Shown here: positions 1 to 5,171 of the stretch, one piece after another
Numbering within the stretch: the first letter of the stretch is position 1
Layout: every line of letters starts with the position of its first letter
Assembly (NCBI GenBank): GCA_018334775.1
Contig: JAGXLJ010000102.1
Coordinates: 1-5,171 of the forward strand
Length of the DNA: 5,171 nt
Source: Halodesulfurarchaeum sp.
Lineage (GTDB): Archaea > Halobacteriota > Halobacteria > Halobacteriales > Halobacteriaceae
Reading direction: 5' to 3'
The notes under the pieces: model-generated
Database searches by the model: none
The model's input: the letters and a program-made list of their open reading frames with translations, nothing else
What the model was told of the DNA's origin: nothing
Program-made: the position numbers and the translations under genes

Positions 1-172
1 GGGGAAGAAGAGGAAACCCCAGGAGGGCCACGAGTCCAAAGATGACCCCAGGAGCGCTTTCGAGTGGCCCGACGGCGACGAGGTTCGTCCACGGGAGCAA
101 TCCACTCCCGAGCGAGAGACCGGCCAGGACGAACCCGACAGCCGGAACGAATTCCCGATTCCGCCCGTTCAT
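1..172 (-). CDS. Membrane protein of unknown function, N-terminal part only
   Basis: I do not recognise this protein. The reading frame starts with ATG at 172-170 and stays open for 57 codons to the window edge, so the C-terminus is missing. The visible part begins with a short polar, basic head (MNGRNREF), then a hydrophobic, glycine- and leucine-rich segment at about residues 9-28, a short loop containing PWTNLVAVGPLES, and a second hydrophobic segment from about residue 42. This is typical of a polytopic membrane protein with an N-terminal signal anchor. The start overlaps the pgi stop codon in an ATGA arrangement, and a Shine-Dalgarno sequence lies at the right distance, which supports both the start and translational coupling to pgi. 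A link to sugar metabolism is not implied by this linkage alone. No family-defining motif falls within the visible part. Confidence 0.72.
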   Translation of the reverse strand, partial: MNGRNREFVPAVGFVLAGLSLGSGLLPWTNLVAVGPLESAPGVIFGLVALLGFPLLP

Positions 173-1479
173 CCGGGATCACCATCGTCGGGTTCGGGGT
201 CCGCGGCCACGACGAGGTCGCCCGTTTCGTCGAGGGTTTGCTCCCCCCGCAGGAGGGATCTGGCCGTCTCCTTGCCCCATTCGACGGCCGGCTGAGTGAA
301 CGTCTCCACGTCGGCCAGTTCGCCAGCCATGATACAGGCTGCCTCCATTGTGTAGAGGAGTTCGCCGATCCCTTCTGCGTCAAGGGAATCGATTTCGATC
401 CGGATGGTCGGCAGGCCGGCTTTACGCAGGCTCGCCTCGGTCGCTTCGAATTCAGCGTCCATGAGCGTCCGAAGGTCGCGGCCGCCGAGATAGGAAAGTG
501 CGTCGAGTTCGGTCTCCGGAATGGGGACTGACAGGCGTTCACGTGGGCGGACGAGGGTAACCACTTTGTCCGTCGGACCGGCCCGGTAGAGTTGTAATTG
601 GGAGTGCTGATCAGTCACGCCGAGGGCCCGAGCGGGTGTCTGACCCCGTCCGTCTTTCCCGAGACTCTCAGCCCAGAGTTGCGAAAACCACTCGGCAAAG
701 GGTTCCAGTACTTCCGCGTAGGGCATCATCGCTGCGATAGATGCTCCCCGTTCTTCGAGTGCGTACATTGTCGTGCCGTAGGCATAGGCCGGTGACTCGA
801 ACAGCGAGTCGGAGAGGCTTTCCGCAGCGGTTTGGCCGCCTTCGAGGATCGCATCGAGATCCAGCCCTTCGAAGGCCGCCGCCACGAGGCCGACCGCTGA
901 GAGTGCCGAAAACCGGCCGGGAACGCCCGTTGGAACCTCGAGAACGGGCAGGTCGTGCCGTTCGGAAAGCGTTCGAAGCGGTCCCGACTGGCCGGTCGTG
1001 ACTATGGTCCGGTCCGTCCAGTCAACCCCTGCATCGGTCAGTGCGTCTCTGACAACGAGGAAGTTCGCGAGTGTCTCGGCCGTGGTGCCGGACCGTGAGA
1101 CCACGTTCACTGCGGTAGTGGAAAGATCCAGGTCGGCCAGGAGTGTCCTGGTCTGGGCCGGATCGACATTGTCGAGAAATCGTGTGTCTCCGTCTCCATC
1201 GAGGGCGCTCGTGATCGTCGCGGCCCCGAGGGCACTGCCCCCGATACCAATGGTTACGAGTGTTTCGGCCGGTCGAATCGCGTCGACGGCAGCCTCGATC
1301 GGGCCTGTCTCGGTATTCTTGGGAAGGTTCAGGGCGGCATAGCCGTGTTCGGACCGTTCCCGCCCGGCTTCAATGCGGGCTGCGGCCGCCGCCACGCGCT
1401 CGTCGAGAGCCTCAAGGTCCGAGCGCGGGACCCCGATCGCACTCGCCTCGGCGAGGGCGTTTCCGAGATGTACGTGCAT
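169..1479 (-). CDS. pgi: Glucose-6-phosphate isomerase (bacterial-type PGI fold)
   Basis: Cytoplasmic enzyme interconverting glucose 6-phosphate and fructose 6-phosphate. In haloarchaea it serves mainly gluconeogenesis and hexose interconversion. The 436-residue protein has the PGI landmarks in order: GIGGSALG at 78-85 and SRSGTTAET at 128-136 (double SIS-domain phosphosugar binding), GVPGRFSALSAVGL at 185-198, WAESLGK at 269-275 (Glu271 is the likely catalytic base), TDQHSQ at 289-294 (His292, ring opening) and EWGKETA with Lys403 near the C-terminus. Residue roles come from manual comparison with the family. It belongs to the PGI superfamily, not the cupin-type archaeal enzyme of Pyrococcus. 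The length is close to other haloarchaeal PGIs and shorter than the long eukaryotic and E. coli forms. The ATG at 1479 gives the expected short N-terminus (MHVHLGNAL). The last 20 residues are an acidic tail without a motif. A TATA-like box lies 26 bases upstream, and the next gene overlaps its stop codon. Confidence 0.96.
   Translation of the reverse strand: MHVHLGNALAEASAIGVPRSDLEALDERVAAAAARIEAGRERSEHGYAALNLPKNTETGPIEAAVDAIRPAETLVTIGIGGSALGAATITSALDGDGDTRFLDNVDPAQTRTLLADLDLSTTAVNVVSRSGTTAETLANFLVVRDALTDAGVDWTDRTIVTTGQSGPLRTLSERHDLPVLEVPTGVPGRFSALSAVGLVAAAFEGLDLDAILEGGQTAAESLSDSLFESPAYAYGTTMYALEERGASIAAMMPYAEVLEPFAEWFSQLWAESLGKDGRGQTPARALGVTDQHSQLQLYRAGPTDKVVTLVRPRERLSVPIPETELDALSYLGGRDLRTLMDAEFEATEASLRKAGLPTIRIEIDSLDAEGIGELLYTMEAACIMAGELADVETFTQPAVEWGKETARSLLRGEQTLDETGDLVVAADPEPDDGDPG
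175..183 (-). promoter_or_regulatory. Strong Shine-Dalgarno sequence for the gene after pgi
   Basis: On the minus strand this stretch reads GGTGATCCC. GGTGATCC is complementary to the GGATCACC near the 3' end of archaeal 16S rRNA. The GGTG core ends 7 bases before the ATG at 172. The site lies inside the last codons of pgi, as expected for an internal gene of an operon that is reached by reinitiation or internal ribosome binding. The same bases also encode Gly-Asp-Pro of PGI, so chance is possible, but match and spacing are both good. Confidence 0.55.
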
Positions 1480-1500
1480 GTCTCCGGTGAGGGACGCGGG

Positions 1501-1515
1501 GCCTAAGGCGTTTTC
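1501..1515 (-). promoter_or_regulatory. Putative pgi promoter (BRE plus TATA-like box)
   Basis: The minus strand reads GAAAACGCCTTAGGC. The GAAAAC part resembles a TFB recognition element and CCTTAG a weak haloarchaeal TATA box, with its centre about 26 bases before the pgi ATG. That spacing fits a transcript starting at or very near the start codon. A GGAG lies only two bases before the ATG, too close for a standard Shine-Dalgarno. The call rests on position and resemblance to the secF promoter, which has the same GCCTTA core. Read-through from the gene upstream is also possible. Confidence 0.45.
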
Positions 1516-1547
1516 CGGTTCTGATTCGGCTCAGTTGGTTTTGGGGC

Positions 1548-2153
1548 TTACCGATTCCCCAAGCGCGACTTGAACGTCTCTGTAACGTGTCCGGCCCATC
1601 GCTGTCCCCCCAGGCCGACGATAAGAGCCCCGACGCCGTCGAACAGGAGGTCCAGAACCGTATCTGTGAGCCCGTACTGGACGAGAAGGGGTTGTTGGCC
1701 GATCCAGCGGGCGAACATCCGCCCGACGAACTCGAGGACCTCCCAAAGGACCCCGGCGGCCATCGTGAAAAGAAAGACGTACAGGAAGAGGAAATCAGGG
1801 GGCAGCGAGATATGGGGCGAGTGCGCGTCAAGGGCCCGTGCGACGGCATACCCGAAACTGGCCAGGAGCGCCGCTGAAAGGGTGTGTGTCAGGTGGTCCC
1901 ACCACCAGATCGTCTCGTAGGGACCAGCCATGCCAAGGGTGTGCAGGAGGACTGCGATCGCGATCCACAGGATGATTGCCCGGCTAAATGTAATCCCCCC
2001 AATCCGGTCCAGGATGTCGGGGACCACGGTCGTCGCGAGGCCGAGCAGCCCGTTGACGAACAGCACGAGATCACCGACGAACAGTGCATACCCAACAAGG
2101 ACTCCGATGAGGGTCTGTATGCCCCAAATCCCGATTCGGATGAGCACTGCCAC
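1548..2153 (-). CDS. Integral membrane protein, DUF2238/YjdF-like
   Basis: The 201-residue protein has about six hydrophobic segments, near residues 8-27, 29-47, 57-74, 92-109, 121-141 and 166-183. Three polar motifs sit in or next to membrane segments: WWWDHLTH at 83-90, LWEVLEF at 136-142 and TDTVLDLLFDGVGA at 163-176. The pattern D-x-x-x-H, then W-E-x-x-E-F/W, then D-x-x-x-D-x-x-x-D is what I recall for DUF2238 proteins such as E. coli YjdF. The function of that family is not established. The clustered His, Asp and Glu residues would suit metal or proton binding, which is only inference. Translation most likely starts at GTG 2153, since no ATG is near and a TATA-like box lies about 27 bases upstream. 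A second GTG two codons later cannot be excluded. It is divergent from the YdjM-like gene and lies 68 bases upstream of pgi on the same strand. Confidence 0.8.
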   Translation of the reverse strand: MAVLIRIGIWGIQTLIGVLVGYALFVGDLVLFVNGLLGLATTVVPDILDRIGGITFSRAIILWIAIAVLLHTLGMAGPYETIWWWDHLTHTLSAALLASFGYAVARALDAHSPHISLPPDFLFLYVFLFTMAAGVLWEVLEFVGRMFARWIGQQPLLVQYGLTDTVLDLLFDGVGALIVGLGGQRWAGHVTETFKSRLGNR

Positions 2154-2175
2154 AGGCCGAATTACACGGGACGGG

Positions 2176-2184
2176 TGATAACTG
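2176..2184 (-). promoter_or_regulatory. TATA-like box for the DUF2238-like gene
   Basis: The minus strand reads CAGTTATCA, with the TTAT element centred about 27 bases before the GTG at 2153. No Shine-Dalgarno is seen before that GTG, so a leaderless transcript is the simplest reading. The element overlaps the left arm of the inverted repeat. It is a weak consensus match and is supported mainly by spacing. Confidence 0.42.
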
Positions 2185-2215
2185 TCTTTTCTGACCTACG
2201 AATGACGACAGTTAT
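2178..2215. repeat. Perfect 9-base inverted repeat in a divergent promoter
   Basis: ATAACTGTC at 2178-2186 is exactly complementary to GACAGTTAT at 2207-2215, with a 20-base spacer. The centre (about 2196.5) lies near the midpoint of the two start codons (2153 and 2245). Each arm overlaps the TATA-like box of one of the divergent genes. It may be an operator for a dimeric regulator that covers both promoters, or simply two similar BRE/TATA elements facing apart. The 20-base loop makes a functional RNA hairpin unlikely. Confidence 0.6.
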
Positions 2216-2220
2216 TTATC
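2211..2220 (+). promoter_or_regulatory. TATA-like box for the YdjM-like hydrolase
   Basis: GTTATTTATC is the most AT-rich stretch of the intergenic region. Its centre is about 29 bases before ATG 2245 and 32 before ATG 2248. This fits a start of transcription a few bases before the gene, so a leaderless or nearly leaderless message. No Shine-Dalgarno precedes the start codon. It overlaps the right arm of the inverted repeat. Confidence 0.55.
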
Positions 2221-2244
2221 TCCTTCTGGTCTATCCCCGCTACG

Positions 2245-2856
2245 ATGATGGCCACAACCCATGTATTCGTTGGCATTGCGATCGCCGCTGGGGTCTCAGT
2301 GGCCGTCCCTGAGATCGGTCTTCTGGCGGTGTTCGCCGCAGGTGTCGGAGGCTTCTTCCCGGACCTGGATCTGTACGCTGGGCACAGGCAGACGCTCCAT
2401 TACCCCGTCTATTTCGTGTTGCTCGCGGTCCCTGCAGTGTTGATGGCCGTGATACTTGCCACGCCAGTTGTATGGGCTTTTACTCTTTTCCTCGTTGCCG
2501 CCGCGGTGCATTCGATCATGGACGCCGCAGGTGGGGGACTGGAACTCCGCCCCTGGCGTGGGAACTCGGATCGGGCCGTGTACAGCCATTACCACGACCG
2601 GTGGCTGCGGCCTCGACGGTTCGTTCGATACGATGGTGCACCGGAGGATCTCGCTCTCGGTGGGCTCATGGCGATTCCTCCCCTCGTCGCGTTTGACAGG
2701 CCTGTGGCGCTGGCAATCTGGGCGCTGCTCTCGCTTTCGGTCGTTTATACGGCCATCCGGAAACCCATGGTGGCCGTTGCGGAGTGGCTCTTCGAGCGGG
2801 TGCCACCGGGGGTTCGCACCCGCCTGCCGGAACGGTTCCTCGAGGACTCAGTCTAA
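2245..2856 (+). CDS. Membrane-bound metal-dependent hydrolase, YdjM family
   Basis: The 203-residue protein matches the YdjM-type family (PF04307), described as inner-membrane putative metal-dependent hydrolases with unknown substrate. Visible signs are the N-terminal MATTH with His6, a hydrophobic stretch at 8-37 ending in FFPDLDLYAGHR (Asp40, Asp42, His47), then TLHYP with His52, and HSIMDAAGGG at 89-98 (His89, Asp93). These His and Asp residues are the likely metal ligands. Further membrane segments lie near 55-72, 74-90 and 153-170. A polar section at 100-135 (LELRPW, RAVYSHYHDRW, YDGAPEDL) is of a kind I associate with haloarchaeal members. Two ATG codons stand in tandem at 2245 and 2248. 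The second, giving MATTH, may be the real start, and the sequence does not decide. A divergent promoter precedes it, and secF follows after 45 bases with its own TATA-like box, so co-transcription with secF is possible but not needed. Confidence 0.86.
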   Translation: MMATTHVFVGIAIAAGVSVAVPEIGLLAVFAAGVGGFFPDLDLYAGHRQTLHYPVYFVLLAVPAVLMAVILATPVVWAFTLFLVAAAVHSIMDAAGGGLELRPWRGNSDRAVYSHYHDRWLRPRRFVRYDGAPEDLALGGLMAIPPLVAFDRPVALAIWALLSLSVVYTAIRKPMVAVAEWLFERVPPGVRTRLPERFLEDSV

Positions 2857-2865
2857 CCGAAGATA

Positions 2866-2877
2866 CGAAGCCTTAAC
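2866..2877 (+). promoter_or_regulatory. Putative secFD promoter (BRE plus TATA-like box)
   Basis: CGAAGCCTTAAC lies in the 45-base gap before secF. CGAAG resembles a haloarchaeal TFB element, and the TTAA core at 2873-2876 is centred about 27 bases before the secF ATG. The bases just before that ATG (CACAGCCCGAC) have no Shine-Dalgarno, which again points to a leaderless message. The pgi promoter shares the GCCTTA core. Confidence 0.52.
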
Positions 2878-2901
2878 CACCGCGCCCACTCACAGCCCGA
2901 C

Positions 2902-3759
2902 ATGCCGCAGTTCGAGGTCCAGGAGGTCGATTATAGCCGGTACTCGAACCGCCAGCTCATGGCCGTCCCGCTGGCGGTGCTTCTCGTCGCCCTGTTGATA
3001 ATCGGCGGGATGTGGGTTCTTACCGGTTCCCCGGCCAATCTGGGCGTTGATTTTTCGAGTGGATCGGAACTGACCGTCGACACGGAACTCTCTTCGGCCG
3101 AAGTAGCTGAGGCGTTTGACGAACCGGTCGTCTCCGTGCAAGGGATCGAGGGGGGAAACTACGTGGTGACCTTCGACACCGCGAACGTGGAAAACGTGCG
3201 TAATACCGCTCACGACATCGAGGAGATCACCGTGCTCGGGAGTGGGAATACCTCCCCGATCTTCGGTGACGAGAACAAGCGGTGGGCGCTCATCGGAATC
3301 GCAATCGCCTTTACGGGAATGAGTATCCTCGCCTTTGTTCTCTTTCGGACGTTCATTCCGAGTCTGGCCATCGTGCTCTCGGCGTTTTCGGACATGATCG
3401 TCCCGATCGCGGTGTTCAATCTCTTGGGGCTCAAACTCTCGTTGGGGACTGTTGCAGCGCTCTTGATGCTTATTGGCTATTCGGTCGACTCGGACATCCT
3501 CTTGACCAACCACGTCCTTAGACGCTCCGGGGGTTTCTACGAATCGACGTATCGGGCGATGGAAACTGGTGTCACCATGACGGTGACATCCATCGCAGCC
3601 ATGGCCGTGATGGGCATCTCGGCGACGTTCTTCGGGATCGAACTCATGGCTTCGATCGGATTGATTCTGGTCATCGGGCTCACGACTGACCTCGTCAATA
3701 CCTACATGTTCAACGTCTCACTGCTTCGCTGGTACAAGTACGAGGGGGTGGCGCGATGA
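2902..3759 (+). CDS. secF: Protein-export membrane protein SecF
   Basis: SecF pairs with SecD in an RND-type complex that uses the ion gradient to help proteins cross or leave the SecYE channel. Archaea lack SecA, so its exact step there is unclear. The 285-residue protein has the expected layout: a cytoplasmic head (1-18), membrane segment 1 at about 19-40, an exterior domain of about 85 residues opening with LGVDFSSGSEL at 47-57 (the counterpart of the bacterial G-x-D-F-x-G-G motif), then five segments near 128-148, 152-174, 179-201, 223-244 and 247-270. The segment-4 motif is GYSVDSDILLTNHVLRR from residue 192, where bacteria usually have GYS-x-N-D-T. The bacterial Arg in segment 5 aligns by eye with Thr225. 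The ATG at 2902 fits the TATA spacing and the length is usual for haloarchaeal SecF. The stop codon overlaps the secD start (ATGA). The protein has no cysteine. Confidence 0.95.
   Translation: MPQFEVQEVDYSRYSNRQLMAVPLAVLLVALLIIGGMWVLTGSPANLGVDFSSGSELTVDTELSSAEVAEAFDEPVVSVQGIEGGNYVVTFDTANVENVRNTAHDIEEITVLGSGNTSPIFGDENKRWALIGIAIAFTGMSILAFVLFRTFIPSLAIVLSAFSDMIVPIAVFNLLGLKLSLGTVAALLMLIGYSVDSDILLTNHVLRRSGGFYESTYRAMETGVTMTVTSIAAMAVMGISATFFGIELMASIGLILVIGLTTDLVNTYMFNVSLLRWYKYEGVAR
3742..3750 (+). promoter_or_regulatory. Possible Shine-Dalgarno for secD
   Basis: GAGGGGGTG ends five bases before the secD ATG at 3756. Its GGTG, and separately its GAGG, can pair with the anti-Shine-Dalgarno end of 16S rRNA, although it is not a perfect GGAGGTG. 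It lies within the last codons of secF. With the ATGA overlap it suggests translational coupling that keeps SecF and SecD in step. Confidence 0.4.
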
Positions 3760-5171
3760 TAGACATTCGTTCCAACTGGCGTCTCGTCCTGTTGGCCGTA
3801 TTGATCGTGCTTGCATCGGTCGCGCTGTTCGTTCCGGGTGCACCGGCCGGCAGTGCCGATTCTGGTGAGGCGAGCCAGGCAGCTTCGTCGACGAACCTGC
3901 AGTACGGCATTCAACTGAGTGGCGGGACTCGGATTCGCGCTCCGCCAGTCGGGATAACTGCCGAGGAGGTACAGGTCTCAAGAGAGGACGAAACGGCACT
4001 CGGCCAGTCGCTCGCGAACCGACTCGATATCGACGGCATCGACGTCCAAGTGTCGAACCAGACGAACGCCGTCGAGGTGTTCACGAAGTCGGTTTCTCAG
4101 GATGAGCTCCGTGCGGCCTTAGAAGCTGAGGGCTATGACCCGGGTGAGATACGGACCGGTGTAACCGAGGAAACCCTCGATGAGATGGTCGAGAGCGTCA
4201 ACCGCAAGCTGTCAGAATCCGCGTTGAGTTCCGGCTCGGTTCAGAAGGTTACGCTCGGTGGGCGGCAGATCATCAGTATCACAGCTCCGGATCGGGACCG
4301 GGAGCAACTGGTACGCATTCTTGAGGACCGAGGTGTCGTCCGGATGTATGCCGTCACTGAGGGAGCAAACGGCACGACCATCCGGACACAAATGTTGAGC
4401 CAAGAGGACTTCACCAACATCGGCACGGCCCGCGTGGTTGATCAGGAAGCCGGTGTTCCGGTGAGTATTGTTGATGAGAGAGCAGGCCAGTTCGCCGACG
4501 AAATGGTCGAACTTGGATTCGGAGACGGTTCGACCTGTGAAGCCGGTCGTGAAACTCACGAGTCCCTCGAGACGGTCGGGGGCGATTGTTGGGTTGCAAC
4601 GCTCGACGGCGAGCCAGTGTTTGTCGGGGGCGTCACGCCGGGTCTTGGTGAAGACTTACGAAGCGGGGACTTCGAGAAAGATCCAACCTTCCGGATGACG
4701 ACCGGGGATATCGGAACGGCCCGGGACTTGGAACTGGATCTGAAGGCCGGCCGACTCGCGGCCCCACTCGACTTCGAAAACAGTGAAAGCCGGACCCTGT
4801 CACCGGCCCTGGCCGACCGGTTCAAAACGAATTCCCTGATCGTCGGGATTCTGGCTGTCATCGCAGTGAGTCTGGTCGTCTACTGGCGGTACCGCCGGCC
4901 CGAGGTAGCTGCCCCGATGGTCGTTACCGCAATGTCCGAGGTGTATCTCCTCCTGGGCTTTGTTGCGTTCGTCCAGTACCCACTCAACCTCTCGCACATT
5001 GCGGGATTCATCGCGGTCATCGGAACCGGGGTGGACGACCTGATAATCATCGCCGACGAGATTCTCCAGCAAGGGGACGTCGCGACCGGTCGGGTCTTCC
5101 AGAGCCGGTTCCGGAAGGCCTTCTGGGTGATTGGCGCGGCCGCAGCGACCACTATCGTCGCCATCTTTCCT
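3756..5171 (+). CDS. secD: Protein-export membrane protein SecD, C-terminus outside the window
   Basis: Partner of SecF in the RND-type Sec accessory complex. The frame is open for 472 codons from ATG 3756 to the window edge, so roughly the last one to two membrane segments are missing. Layout: membrane segment 1 at about 10-27, a Ser/Ala/Gly-rich linker, the motif GIQLSGGTRI at 51-60 (bacterial counterpart G-L-D-L-x-G-G), a large acidic exterior domain to about residue 355, then segments near 361-377, 385-405 and 412-433. Segment 4 carries GTGVDD at 423-428. Asp427 matches the conserved intramembrane Asp of bacterial SecD (G-x-A-V-D-A-N), thought to carry the ion flow. The fifth segment starts near residue 456 and is cut off. 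Cys261 and Cys278 lie close together in the exterior domain. The start overlaps the secF stop by four bases. The order secF-secD is the reverse of the usual bacterial order and fits haloarchaea. Confidence 0.94.
   Translation, partial: MIDIRSNWRLVLLAVLIVLASVALFVPGAPAGSADSGEASQAASSTNLQYGIQLSGGTRIRAPPVGITAEEVQVSREDETALGQSLANRLDIDGIDVQVSNQTNAVEVFTKSVSQDELRAALEAEGYDPGEIRTGVTEETLDEMVESVNRKLSESALSSGSVQKVTLGGRQIISITAPDRDREQLVRILEDRGVVRMYAVTEGANGTTIRTQMLSQEDFTNIGTARVVDQEAGVPVSIVDERAGQFADEMVELGFGDGSTCEAGRETHESLETVGGDCWVATLDGEPVFVGGVTPGLGEDLRSGDFEKDPTFRMTTGDIGTARDLELDLKAGRLAAPLDFENSESRTLSPALADRFKTNSLIVGILAVIAVSLVVYWRYRRPEVAAPMVVTAMSEVYLLLGFVAFVQYPLNLSHIAGFIAVIGTGVDDLIIIADEILQQGDVATGRVFQSRFRKAFWVIGAAAATTIVAIFP

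Noticed and set aside
1480..1547. Terminator for the DUF2238-like gene in the gap before pgi
   Set aside because: The minus strand after the stop codon at 1548 has no T-rich run and no stable hairpin that I can see. The nine-base palindrome GCCTTAGGC fits the pgi TATA-like element better.
42..1573. Several open frames on the plus strand across pgi (for example 64-531 and 998-1342)
   Set aside because: They lie antisense to a clear, full-length pgi, their products are rich in Arg, Pro and Ser without any motif, and GC-rich genomes regularly produce such open frames opposite real genes.
2178..2215. The inverted repeat as a transposon end, attachment site or RNA hairpin
   Set aside because: There is no transposase or integrase, no flanking target duplication, and the arms coincide with promoter elements at functional distances from both genes.
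1570..2312. Open frames on the plus strand opposite the DUF2238-like gene, one extending through the divergent promoter (1884-2312)
   Set aside because: They have no recognisable product and cross the AT-rich promoter region and the start of the YdjM-like gene. The minus-strand frame has membrane segments and conserved motifs.
2857..2901. Terminator or small gene between the hydrolase gene and secF
   Set aside because: The 45 bases have no T tract and no open frame, and the only recognisable signal is the TATA-like element for secF.
2890..3513. A 207-codon open frame on the minus strand opposite secF
   Set aside because: Its product is a low-complexity string of Arg, His, Asp and Glu with no hydrophobic core. 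It mirrors codon bias of secF, whose protein has all the family motifs.

Overview
The window is GC-rich and gene-dense, and reads as the chromosome of a halophilic archaeon (class Halobacteria). The evidence is proteins rich in Asp and Glu, very few cysteines and lysines, a bacterial-type glucose-6-phosphate isomerase of the haloarchaeal kind, an archaeal secF-secD gene pair, and TATA-like promoters 25-30 bases before start codons, as expected for leaderless haloarchaeal transcripts. I cannot fix the genus. Everything looks like core genome: I see no mobile element, CRISPR array, tRNA or rRNA.

Left half, minus strand (read right to left): a six-segment membrane protein resembling the DUF2238/YjdF family (2153 to 1548), then pgi (1479 to 169), then the first 57 codons of an unknown membrane protein (172 to the window edge). 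The last gene overlaps the pgi stop codon by four bases (ATGA) and has a strong Shine-Dalgarno sequence, so pgi and this gene form a coupled unit. pgi also has its own TATA-like box in the 68-base gap behind the DUF2238-like gene.

Middle: a 91-base divergent promoter region (2154-2244) holds a perfect 9-base inverted repeat whose arms overlap the two TATA-like boxes. It drives the DUF2238-like gene leftward and a YdjM-type membrane-bound metal-dependent hydrolase rightward (2245-2856).

Right half, plus strand: secF (2902-3759) has its own TATA-like box in the 45-base gap after the hydrolase and overlaps secD (3756 to beyond the right edge) by ATGA. SecD and SecF together form the RND-type membrane complex that assists Sec-dependent export. 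In archaea it works without SecA.

The genes are mostly housekeeping and I do not see a new multi-gene system. The points most worth a second look are the symmetric divergent promoter, the altered proton-relay residues in SecF, a cysteine pair in the exterior domain of SecD, and the split between leaderless lead genes and Shine-Dalgarno-led overlapping genes. Intergenic gaps are all under 100 bases, and I found no convincing terminator.
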